Under the pieces are notes generated by a model. That model made no database searches and had not been told where the DNA came from. It saw only the letters and a list, made by a program, of their open reading frames with translations. Below are positions 8,401 through 15,203 of a stretch of DNA of 41,560 nucleotides, piece by piece. Source of the stretch: Steroidobacteraceae bacterium (GTDB lineage Bacteria; Pseudomonadota; Gammaproteobacteria; Steroidobacterales; Steroidobacteraceae). Position numbers and translations under genes: made by a program. Within the stretch, counting starts at the first letter, position 1. Every line of letters begins with the position of its first letter. The stretch lies in assembly GCA_019634915.1 (NCBI GenBank), contig JAHCAN010000025.1, forward strand, positions 1 through 41,560. The letters are read 5' to 3'.

Positions 8401-9037
8401 CGGCGCAGCCGCGGACGGCGCCGGCGCGCCGGTCGTCAAATGGCTCGGTCGCGTCGACTACGAGCCCACCTGGCGCGCGATGCAGCGCTATACCGACGAG
8501 CGCGACGCGGCCTCGCCCGACGAAATCTGGCTGCTCGAACACCCGCCGGTATTCACGCTCGGCATGAATGCCGACCGCGTGCACCTGCTCGCGCCCGGCG
8601 ACATTCCGGTCGTGCAGATCGACCGCGGCGGGCAGGTCACCTACCATGGCCCCGGCCAGCTCGTCGTGTATCCGCTGATCGACCTGCGCCGCAGGGGCTT
8701 CGGCGTGCGTGATCTCGTGACCGCGCTCGAGCGCTCGATGATCGACTACGTGGCGACGCTCGGCATCTACGCCGAGGTGAAGCCGCGCGCGCCGGGCGTG
8801 TACGTGCACGGCCGCAAGCTCGCGAGCATCGGCATCCGCGTGCGCCGCGGCGCGAGCTACCACGGGCTCGCGCTCAACGTGAATCTCGATCTCGCGCCGT
8901 TCCGGCGCATCAATCCGTGTGGCTACGCGGGGCTCGAGATGACGAAGCTCGCCGAACTCGGCGGGCCCGCCGACGTGCACGAGGTCGCCGACGCTTACGT
9001 GCCGTGGCTGCTCGCGCAGCTCGCGCCCGCGCGCTGA
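8375..9037 (+). CDS. lipB: Octanoyl-[ACP]:protein N-octanoyltransferase LipB
   Basis: LipB moves octanoate from acyl carrier protein to the lipoyl domains later modified by LipA. The 220-residue protein contains [12 protein letters not shown] (84-95), the catalytic lysine in GRKLASIG (K148) and the acyl-thioester cysteine in INPCGYAG (C182). It also has HGLALNVN, so the whole active site is intact. The ATG at 8375 lies inside lipA; no other good start precedes the conserved [11 protein letters not shown] segment. The overlap suggests coupled translation. It ends facing the small lipoprotein gene on the other strand. Confidence 0.95.
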   Translation: MLPLPAAPDGAAADGAGAPVVKWLGRVDYEPTWRAMQRYTDERDAASPDEIWLLEHPPVFTLGMNADRVHLLAPGDIPVVQIDRGGQVTYHGPGQLVVYPLIDLRRRGFGVRDLVTALERSMIDYVATLGIYAEVKPRAPGVYVHGRKLASIGIRVRRGASYHGLALNVNLDLAPFRRINPCGYAGLEMTKLAELGGPADVHEVADAYVPWLLAQLAPAR

Positions 9038-9051
9038 GCCGGGCTCCCCGT

Positions 9052-9276
9052 TCAGTTGGCCGCGGCTTCGGCAGCCTCGAGCTGCCGCCTCGCTTCGGCC
9101 TGCGCGTCCTCGATCTGCTGCTGGACACGCGCTTCGGTGGCCTTCGCTTCCTTCGCCTGTTCGGCGGCGGAAGCGCCGGTCGCCGCCGCGGTGCCGGCGG
9201 TTTCGGCGAGCCCGCATGCGCTGAGCGCGAGCGCCGCGGCCGACAGGCACAGGATCCGGTATCGATTGGCTGGCAT
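9052..9276 (-). CDS. Small predicted lipoprotein with an alanine/glutamate-rich helix
   Basis: The 74-residue product is not one I recognise. It has a short basic N-terminus, a hydrophobic stretch and the lipobox LSAC with the lipidated cysteine at residue 21. The mature part has an Ala/Gly/Thr-rich linker followed by a charged, probably coiled-coil helix from about 38 to 74 (QAKEAKATEARVQQQIEDAQ). There is no known domain. The residue after the cysteine is glycine, so outer-membrane sorting by Lol would be expected. ATG at 9276 is preceded by GGGGAG. It is the last gene of the dacA-dat-ybeD run and converges on lipB. A role in the envelope is only a guess from location. Confidence 0.7.
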   Translation of the reverse strand: MPANRYRILCLSAAALALSACGLAETAGTAAATGASAAEQAKEAKATEARVQQQIEDAQAEARRQLEAAEAAAN

Positions 9277-9302
9277 GGCAGTCTCCCCGGCCGCAACGGG
9301 CC

Positions 9303-9566
9303 TCAGATGACCATCAGGACGTGCGGCTGCGCCGCGAGTTCCGCCGCGAGCGCGCTGACCTGCTCGGCACTGCGCGCGACGATCGTGTACGAGATCGACA
9401 GGTAGTTGCCGTTCGCCGACGCGCGCTCGCTGGTTTTCGTCACGTCGAGATCGGGCGCGTGGCGCAGCATGATCGCATCGATCTCGGCGCGCAGCAGGCT
9501 GCCGGCGCGGCCCACGACCTTGACCGGATAGTCGACCGGAAACTTCAGCAGCACGAGCTCGGTCAC
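9303..9566 (-). CDS. ybeD: YbeD/DUF493 family protein
   Basis: This 87-residue protein matches E. coli YbeD in length and pattern: an ACT-like alpha/beta fold beginning with a hydrophobic strand (VLLKFPVDYPVKVVG) and ending QPHVLMVI. The function is not established; the family is usually found next to lipB and dacA, as here. The start is GTG at 9566, overlapping the TGA of the upstream aminotransferase gene by four bases (GTGA). Here it is not co-directional with lipB; the two are convergent, with the small lipoprotein gene between them. Confidence 0.88.
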   Translation of the reverse strand: MTELVLLKFPVDYPVKVVGRAGSLLRAEIDAIMLRHAPDLDVTKTSERASANGNYLSISYTIVARSAEQVSALAAELAAQPHVLMVI

Positions 9567-10435
9567 CAGGGCGTCCCCGCGAGCCGTTTGACGAGATCCT
9601 GGAAGCCGCGATGGCAGCGCTGCCAGACCGGGCCCGGCACGCCGCCGCCGACCGCCGCGCCATCGAGGCGCGTGACCGGCGTGATGTCGCGGGTCGCGGC
9701 GGTCAGCCAGATTTCATCGGCGGCGCGCAGCGTCGCTTCGGCGACTGGAGTCGCCCGGTGCGGGATGCCGATCGCGACCATCAGCTCCTCGACCGCGCTG
9801 CGCGTGGTGCCGGGCAGGATCCGCTCGCTGTTCGGCGGCGTCAGCACCTCGCTGTCGACGACCACGTGCACGGTGGACGCGCTCGCCTCCATCAGCCAGC
9901 CGTCGCGCAGCAGGATCGTCTCGGCGGCGCCGGCATCGACGGCGAGCTGGCGCAGCAGGATGTTCGGCAGCAGCGCAACCGACTTGATGTCGCAGCGCGC
10001 CCAGCGCGTGTCGGCCGCGGTGATGCACGCGCTGCCGCGGCTCAGCACGTCGGCGCCCGGACGCGGCAGCGGCGCCGCGAACGCGAACACGGTCGGCTCG
10101 ATGTCGGGCAGCGGCGCATGGTTGCGGCCGTACTCGGCGCCGCGCGTCACCTGCACGTAGAGGTACTGGTCGCCGCCGCCGTTCGCCGTGATCAGCTCGC
10201 CGCAGATCCGGCGCCAGCCGTCGAGGTCGTGCGGATCGCGCATGCGGATCGCCTCGAGGCTGCGCGCGAGCCGCGCGAAATGCGGCCCGAAGCGGAACGG
10301 CCGGCCGCCGAACACCGGGATCACCTCGTAGGCCCCGTCGGCGAACAGGAAGCCGCGATCGAGCGGCGAGATGCGCGCCTCGCGCAGCGGCAGCAGCTCG
10401 CCGTTCAGGTATGCGGTCGGCAGCGGCTCACCCAT
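9563..10435 (-). CDS. dat: D-amino-acid (D-alanine) aminotransferase, PLP fold type IV
   Basis: The 290-residue protein belongs to the class IV aminotransferases. It shows ARISPLDRGFLFADGAYEVI (residues 20-39) and the Schiff-base lysine at K151 in DIKSVALLPNILL. It also has the cofactor phosphate-binding EASASTVHVV stretch and LPGTTRSAV. D-amino-acid aminotransferase interconverts D-alanine and D-glutamate, both peptidoglycan precursors. Branched-chain aminotransferase and aminodeoxychorismate lyase share the fold. The position between dacA and ybeD within a cell-wall cluster favours the D-amino-acid role. It lies 13 bases downstream of dacA and is coupled to ybeD. Confidence 0.85.
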   Translation of the reverse strand: MGEPLPTAYLNGELLPLREARISPLDRGFLFADGAYEVIPVFGGRPFRFGPHFARLARSLEAIRMRDPHDLDGWRRICGELITANGGGDQYLYVQVTRGAEYGRNHAPLPDIEPTVFAFAAPLPRPGADVLSRGSACITAADTRWARCDIKSVALLPNILLRQLAVDAGAAETILLRDGWLMEASASTVHVVVDSEVLTPPNSERILPGTTRSAVEELMVAIGIPHRATPVAEATLRAADEIWLTAATRDITPVTRLDGAAVGGGVPGPVWQRCHRGFQDLVKRLAGTPW

Positions 10436-10448
10436 TGCCGTCGGCCGT

Positions 10449-11588
10449 TCAGCGCCACATCAGCGCGATGCCGTCGATCGCGCGGGTCCACCAGCCGCCT
10501 TCCGGCACGGCTTTGAGCGGATGCAGCGGCACGCGGGCGACCACCTCGTCGCCGACGCTGACCGCGAACTCGCCGACGGCATTGGCCGGGTCGGCCGGCG
10601 CGATCAGCGGCTCGGCCGCGGTTGCGGTGGTCTTCACGAGCCCGGCATCGCCGCGCGGAACGGTCACGAACACGTCGTGGCGCGGCCCGATCGCGACGTG
10701 CTCCTCGGCGCCCTTGTAGAGGCGCGGCGCGAGCACGGTCTCGCCGCCGCCCTTGACCTTCACGGTCTCGTAGAACGTGAAGCCGTAGTTCAGCAGCGCG
10801 GCGCTCGCATCCTCGCGCGCGCGCATCGACTTCGTGCCGAACACCGCCGAGACGAGCCGCATGCCGTCGCGCTTGGCGGAAGTCGCGAGGCAGTAGCCGG
10901 CCGACTGGGTGTGGCCGGTCTTCATGCCGTCGACCGACGGATCGCGTCCGAGCAGACCGTTGCGGTTCTGCTGGCGGATGTTGTTCCAGACGAACTCGCG
11001 CATCGAGTACCACTTGTAGTACTCGGGGAAGTCGCGAATCATCGCCCGCGCGAGGATCGCCATGTCGCGCGCGGTCGTGTAGTGCGTCGCGCCCGGCAGG
11101 CCGGTGCTGTTGTCGTAGTGGGTGTGCGTCATGCCGAGCTTCTTCGCGTAGGCATTCATCATCTGCGCGAAGCCGTCCTCGGTGCCGCCGAGCCGCTCGG
11201 CGATCGCGATCGTCGCGTCGTTGCCCGACTGCACGATCATGCCCTTGATCAGCACTTCGACCGGCACGCGGGTGCCGACCTGCACGAACGAGCGTGAACC
11301 CTCGCTGCGCCAGGCGTGCTCGCTGATCGGTACTTCCTCGGTGAGCGTCAGGCGGCCTTCCCGCAGCGCGTCGAACGCGACGTAGCCGGTCATCACTTTC
11401 GTGAGGCTCGCCGGCTCCATGCGCTCGTCGGCATTCGCCTCGGCGAGCACGCGGCCGCTGTCGTAATCGACGAGGATCAGCGCGCGCGCGTCGATCGCGG
11501 GCGGTTTCGGGATTGGCACGGCGGCGCTTGCGACGCCGGCGGTCGTGACGCAGAGGAGGGCGGCTGCGAGCAAGCGGCTATGGGGCAT
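10449..11588 (-). CDS. dacA: D-alanyl-D-alanine carboxypeptidase (PBP5/6 type)
   Basis: This enzyme removes the terminal D-Ala from stem pentapeptides in the periplasm and so limits cross-linking. The 379-residue protein has a signal peptide (about 1-22), the serine motif SLTK (S61-K64), SGN (121-123) and KTGH (223-226). After the C-terminal beta domain comes a short amphipathic end (WWTRAIDGIALMWR) that could anchor it to the inner membrane, as in PBP5. GGAG lies six bases before the ATG, and TAGAAT at 11629-11624 is a plausible -10. It heads its own run with dat, ybeD and a small lipoprotein, separated from rlpA by the repeat-rich gap. Confidence 0.95.
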   Translation of the reverse strand: MPHSRLLAAALLCVTTAGVASAAVPIPKPPAIDARALILVDYDSGRVLAEANADERMEPASLTKVMTGYVAFDALREGRLTLTEEVPISEHAWRSEGSRSFVQVGTRVPVEVLIKGMIVQSGNDATIAIAERLGGTEDGFAQMMNAYAKKLGMTHTHYDNSTGLPGATHYTTARDMAILARAMIRDFPEYYKWYSMREFVWNNIRQQNRNGLLGRDPSVDGMKTGHTQSAGYCLATSAKRDGMRLVSAVFGTKSMRAREDASAALLNYGFTFYETVKVKGGGETVLAPRLYKGAEEHVAIGPRHDVFVTVPRGDAGLVKTTATAAEPLIAPADPANAVGEFAVSVGDEVVARVPLHPLKAVPEGGWWTRAIDGIALMWR

Positions 11589-11623
11589 GCGGGGCTCCGG
11601 GGGGGGAAGTGCCTGGGACTGCG

Positions 11624-11629
11624 ATTCTA
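11624..11629 (-). promoter_or_regulatory. Putative -10 box of dacA
   Basis: TAGAAT on the minus strand matches TATAAT at five of six positions and would start transcription about 29 bases before the dacA ATG, leaving room for the GGAG ribosome site. No convincing -35 is visible at 17 bases. Confidence 0.4.
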
Positions 11630-11712
11630 CCCGCGATCTCCGCTCGGATCGCGCACGGCTTGCAGCGTGCGGAGTTCAACCGGAGGTGTCGCGCGCCTGA
11701 GCTGCACCGCGA

Positions 11713-11900
11713 GTGTCGCCGGCGGCGCGAGTGTTGGGGCCTCGCGGGTCGAGCGCCGCTTCTTCGAAGCGGTGCCCTCGCCGCGGCGGCGCTCGGCGAA
11801 GTGGAACTTCAGTGGCGGAGGGCTCGCGGTCGCCTCGCTTGATCCGCCGCGACTCGGCGCTCTCCACGCGAGGCCCCAACACTCGCGCCGCCGGCGACAC
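11713..11900. repeat. 188-bp element bounded by perfect 34-bp inverted repeats (IR1)
   Basis: The arms 11713-11746 and 11867-11900 are exact reverse complements over 34 bases (the left arm begins GTGTCGCCGG and ends GGCCTCGCG). The 120-bp interior holds further perfect hairpins: CCGCTTC/GAAGCGG with a 3-base loop at 11756-11772, GAAGT/ACTTC at 11798-11810, and GCCCTC/GAGGGC pairing 11774-11779 with 11818-11823. No open reading frame resembling a protein is present, no T-run follows on either strand, and I see no target-site duplication. It could be a MITE-like palindromic element or a structured RNA. Confidence 0.85.
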
Positions 11901-11956
11901 CCCCGGCGCCTGCGCGTGCGCTCGCAATCGCGCTCGTGCTCGCGCTGACGCTCGTA

Positions 11957-12149
11957 CGCCGAGGCGGAGCCCGACAGGTGCCGCCGAAGCATCAGGCGGG
12001 CGCCGAGAGGCGGCGAGCAGCACGAGGCGACCGCCGCACGATCAGGTTGCCGCGACACCATGGCGCCGAGTGCCGCCGCCTCGAGGGCACAGCCCCGGCA
12101 GGGGCTGCGCCCGCCAGCGAGGCGGCACCTGTCGGGCTCCGCCTCGGCG
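11957..12149. repeat. 193-bp element bounded by perfect 29-bp inverted repeats (IR2)
   Basis: Arms 11957-11985 and 12121-12149 are exact reverse complements over 29 bases (the left arm begins CGCCGAGGCGG). The stem resumes with nine more pairs, 11995-12003 with 12107-12115, after a small internal loop. The interior holds GTGCC/GGCAC (12070-12090) and AGCCCC/GGGGCT (12091-12106) hairpins directly abutting. The element is 56 bases from IR1 and nearly the same size, but its arms are different in sequence. Coding is unlikely. Confidence 0.85.
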
Positions 12150-12205
12150 CACGCGGGTGCGTGGGCGTGTGGGTGCGCGGGTGCGCGAGGCGGTGGTGGG
12201 CTCGC
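12150..12205 (-). terminator. C-rich, G-poor segment after rlpA; possible Rho utilisation site
   Basis: Directly downstream of the rlpA stop, the minus-strand transcript has repeated CACCC/GCCC units spaced by roughly 8-12 bases, with C greatly exceeding G and almost no U. This is the composition expected of a Rho loading site. No intrinsic terminator with a U-tract exists anywhere between rlpA and dacA. The assignment is inferred from composition only. Confidence 0.35.
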
Positions 12206-13060
12206 CTAATCGAGCGCGAGGCGCGCGTCGGGGATGCCGAGTTGCGCGAGGCGCGCGGCGAGCGCGTCGAACTCGGCGACGCTCGCGAGCGGGCCGATGC
12301 GCACGCGGTGCAGCGTGCGCCCGTTGGCGGCGAGCGGCAGGATGAACACGTTGGCGATGCCGCCGGCGCGCAGCCGCTCGACGAGCCGGTTCGCGTTGGC
12401 ACCGTCGGCGAAGGCGCCCGCCTGCAGGTACAGGCCCGCGTTCGGGGCCGGGGCGAGGGTGCCCGTCGCGGCGGTCGTGAGCGGCGGCGGGACGACCGCG
12501 GCGGGCGTGCCGGGCGTGATCACCTCGACGTCGACGAAGGCCGTGCCGTCGCGCAGCATGTCGAGGCGCGCGGCCGCCGTGTAGGACAGGTCGATGATGC
12601 GCCCGCCGACGAACGGCCCGCGGTCGTTGATGCGCACGATGACGCTGCGGCCGTTGCGCAGGTTCGTGACCCGCGCGTAGCAGGGCAGCGGCAGCGTCTT
12701 GTGGGCGGCGGTCATCGCGTACATGTCGTACGGCTCGCCCATCGAGGTCTGCGCGGCATGGAATCCCGGTCCGTACCACGAGGCGACGCCGCGCTCGCGG
12801 TAGCCCTCCGAGGTCGCGAGCACCGTGTAGCGCTTGCCGAACACCTCGTAGAACGGCGGATTGCCTCGCAGGCTGCGCGGCTCGGCGCGCGGCACGGCGT
12901 CGGGGATCGACGCGAGTTCCGCCGGCGGCGGCGGAACGGGTGTCGCGGGCGGCGGCGAGGAAGCGGCAGGCGTGGCGTGGCGTGGCGTGCCGCCGCAACC
13001 TGCGCCGAGCAGGGCGGCGGCGAGCAGCGCCAGCGCCGGGGCGACCTGGAGCGGCCTCAC
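12206..13060 (-). CDS. rlpA: RlpA lytic transglycosylase lipoprotein (DPBB and SPOR domains)
   Basis: RlpA cleaves denuded (peptide-free) glycan strands and acts at the septum. The start is GTG at 13060, overlapping the mltB stop (GTGA), giving 284 residues. A lipobox-like LGAGC puts the lipid on C22; glycine at -3 is unusual. A proline/alanine linker runs to about 65. The double-psi beta-barrel domain (about 90-170) keeps the catalytic set of the active P. aeruginosa enzyme, with E109, D112 and H120 in GEPYDMYAMTAAHK, so activity is expected, unlike E. coli RlpA. A C-terminal SPOR domain (about 209-284) binds denuded glycan. It is the last gene of the mreB operon. Confidence 0.93.
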   Translation of the reverse strand: MRPLQVAPALALLAAALLGAGCGGTPRHATPAASSPPPATPVPPPPAELASIPDAVPRAEPRSLRGNPPFYEVFGKRYTVLATSEGYRERGVASWYGPGFHAAQTSMGEPYDMYAMTAAHKTLPLPCYARVTNLRNGRSVIVRINDRGPFVGGRIIDLSYTAAARLDMLRDGTAFVDVEVITPGTPAAVVPPPLTTAATGTLAPAPNAGLYLQAGAFADGANANRLVERLRAGGIANVFILPLAANGRTLHRVRIGPLASVAEFDALAARLAQLGIPDARLALD

Positions 13061-14070
13061 GCGCCCGGCTCGTAGACGCGCGCCGCGAGCGCCTGCGCGA
13101 GGTCGTGCACGGCCATCGCGTAGCGCACGCTGCGGTTGTAGCGCGTGATCGTCGTGAAATTGGCGAAGCCGATGCGCACGCCGGGGCCGTACTCGGTTTC
13201 GGCCGGGATCAGGATCACGGGCGTGTCGCCGGGCAGCGACGATTCGAATTCGACGCCCCTGGCGCGCGCCGAGTCGAGCGTGTCGGTCAGCGAGAGATTG
13301 CCCGGCTCGAGCGCGAGCGTGCTGCCGGGCGCGAAGCGCGCCTCGATCAGCACCGGCCCGTCGGGCTGCCAGCCGTGCTCGCGGAAATAGTTCGCGACGC
13401 TCGCGATCACGTCGTCCCAGGAGCCGAACAGGTCGCGCCGCCCGTCGCCGTCGCCGTCGACCGCGTAGCGCCGGTAACTCGACGGCATGAACTGCGGCGC
13501 GCCCATCGCGCCGGCATAGGAGCCGAGCGCGACCGAGGAATCGATCGCCTCCTCGCGCGTCAGCAGCACGAAGTTCGCGAGTTCCTTGCCGAAGAACCCG
13601 GCGCGCGGCGGGTAATTGAACGCGAGCGTCGCGAGCGCATCGAGCACGCGGAACCTGCCGGTGATGCGCCCGTAGGAGGTCTCGACGCCGAGGATCGCGA
13701 CGATGTACTCGGGGGCGACGCCACGCTCGCGGGCGACGCGGTCGAGCAGCTCGCGGTGCTGCTGCCAGAACGCCGCGCCGTCGCGGATGCGCTGCGCGGT
13801 CAGGAAGCGCTTGCGGTACTCCCACCACGGCGAGACCTTCTCGGCGGGCCGCTGCATCGCCTCGATGATCTTCGGCTGTGGCTCGGCCTTCGCGAGCAGG
13901 TGGTAGAGGTCCGCGGCGCTGATGCCCGACTCCGCCGCGGTGGCATCCACATAGCTCCGGATGTCGGGGCGCTCGAGGTCGAAGCGGTCGACACCGGTGA
14001 ACACGCCGTCGGCGCGGGCAGCGGACAACGACAGGCAGATGGCGGCGAGCGCGGCGGCGAGTGTCCTCAA
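13057..14070 (-). CDS. mltB: Membrane-bound lytic murein transglycosylase B
   Basis: MltB cleaves peptidoglycan between MurNAc and GlcNAc, forming 1,6-anhydroMurNAc. The start is inferred as TTG at 14070, because TTGA overlaps the rodA stop by four bases and gives a clean signal peptide ending near AARA|D. No ATG or GTG lies between there and the conserved core. The 337-residue protein has the catalytic glutamate E130 in GVETSYG, the FNYPPRAGFFGKEL segment, SYAGAMGAPQFMPSSYRRY and the EF-hand-like DGDGDGRRD. There is no lipobox cysteine, so it is a soluble periplasmic (SltB-like) form. The product feeds AmgK/MurU recycling. Confidence 0.93.
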   Translation of the reverse strand: MRTLAAALAAICLSLSAARADGVFTGVDRFDLERPDIRSYVDATAAESGISAADLYHLLAKAEPQPKIIEAMQRPAEKVSPWWEYRKRFLTAQRIRDGAAFWQQHRELLDRVARERGVAPEYIVAILGVETSYGRITGRFRVLDALATLAFNYPPRAGFFGKELANFVLLTREEAIDSSVALGSYAGAMGAPQFMPSSYRRYAVDGDGDGRRDLFGSWDDVIASVANYFREHGWQPDGPVLIEARFAPGSTLALEPGNLSLTDTLDSARARGVEFESSLPGDTPVILIPAETEYGPGVRIGFANFTTITRYNRSVRYAMAVHDLAQALAARVYEPGA

Positions 14071-15203
14071 GAGCGGATCAGTTTCCGGTGTGAATACAGC
14101 GACATCAGAATACCGAAGCCGGCGAGCAGGGTCACCATCGATGTGCCGCCGTAGCTGACGAGCGGCAGCGGCACGCCGACGACCGGCAGCAGCCCGCTGA
14201 CCATGCCGGTGTTGATGAACACGTAGACGAAGAACGTAACCGCGATGCTGCCGGCGAGCAGCCGCGCGAAGGTCTCCTGCGTCTGCATCGCGAGGAAGAT
14301 CGCGCGGCCGACGACGAACAGGTACAGCAGCAGCAGCAGCGCGAGCCCGATCAGGCCGAACTCCTCGCCGATCACCGCGAAGATGAAGTCGGTCGAGCGC
14401 TCGGGCAGGAACTCGAGCTGGCCCTGGCTGCCGTTCATCCAGCCCTTGCCGAAGATGCCGCCCGAGCCGATCGCGATCTGCGACTGGATGATGTGGTAGC
14501 CCGCGCCGAGCGGATCGGTCTGCGGGTCGAGGAACATCAGCACGCGCTTCTGCTGGTAGTCGTGCAGGAAGCTCCAGCCGAACCAGGCGCCGATCGCGGC
14601 GATCGCGATCAGCGCCGCGATGATGCGAAACTGCAGGCCCGCGAGCAGGATCACCAGCACGCCGGCGATCGTGATCAGCATGCCGGTACCGAGATCGGGC
14701 TGCGCGATCGTCAGCGCGGCGGGCACCGCGATGATCGTCACGGTCGCGAGCAGCGCCGGCACCGACGGCGGCAGCGGCCGCTCGTGCAGGAACCACGCGC
14801 ACATCATCGGCACCGCGATCTTCATGATCTCGGACGGCTGGAAGCGGAACAGGCCGAGGTCGAGCCAGCGCTGCGCGCCCTTGCCGATGTAGCCGACCAC
14901 GTCGACGACCACGAGCAGCAGGATGCCGGCGAGATAGATCACCGGCGCGGCGCGGCGCAGGAACCCCGGCTTCACCTGCGCGAGCAGCAGCATCGCTACC
15001 GTGCCGATGCCGAGGCGCGTCGCGGACTTCGCGACCGCCGCGAGGCTCTGGCCGCTTGCGCTGTACATCACGATCAGGCCGTAGATCGCGATCAGCGCGA
15101 GTCCGACCAGCAGCGGCCCGTCGAGCTTCAGGCTCGCGAGCGCGCGCGCCGAGCGCGTCAGCGTGCGGCGGGTGTACGAGCTGTCGATGCTGCCGTAGGT
15201 CAT
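14067..15203 (-). CDS. rodA: SEDS-family peptidoglycan glycosyltransferase RodA
   Basis: RodA polymerises lipid II into glycan as the partner of PBP2 in the Rod complex. The 378-residue polytopic membrane protein has about ten hydrophobic segments. The SEDS signature region LPERSTDFIFAVIGEEFG carries the catalytic aspartate D272, and FQPSEIMKIA and QPDLGTG are also present. The C-terminal segment PLPLVSYGGTSM is typical. Its ATG overlaps the mrdA stop (ATGA), and its stop overlaps the mltB TTG. The fixed PBP2-RodA stoichiometry fits translational coupling. Confidence 0.96.
   Translation of the reverse strand: MTYGSIDSSYTRRTLTRSARALASLKLDGPLLVGLALIAIYGLIVMYSASGQSLAAVAKSATRLGIGTVAMLLLAQVKPGFLRRAAPVIYLAGILLLVVVDVVGYIGKGAQRWLDLGLFRFQPSEIMKIAVPMMCAWFLHERPLPPSVPALLATVTIIAVPAALTIAQPDLGTGMLITIAGVLVILLAGLQFRIIAALIAIAAIGAWFGWSFLHDYQQKRVLMFLDPQTDPLGAGYHIIQSQIAIGSGGIFGKGWMNGSQGQLEFLPERSTDFIFAVIGEEFGLIGLALLLLLYLFVVGRAIFLAMQTQETFARLLAGSIAVTFFVYVFINTGMVSGLLPVVGVPLPLVSYGGTSMVTLLAGFGILMSLYSHRKLIRS

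Noticed and set aside
11713-12149. CRISPR array or tandem-repeat array
   Set aside because: Repeats are inverted, occur once per element, and there are no regularly spaced direct repeats or cas genes.
11713-12149. Insertion sequence with transposase
   Set aside because: No transposase-like reading frame, no target-site duplication seen at either element; only palindromic structure is supported.
11627-12345. Several overlapping open frames in the rlpA-dacA gap, on both strands
   Set aside because: All are Arg/Ala/Gly/Pro-rich, differ between strands, have no ribosome site or homology pattern, and are by-products of the inverted repeats.
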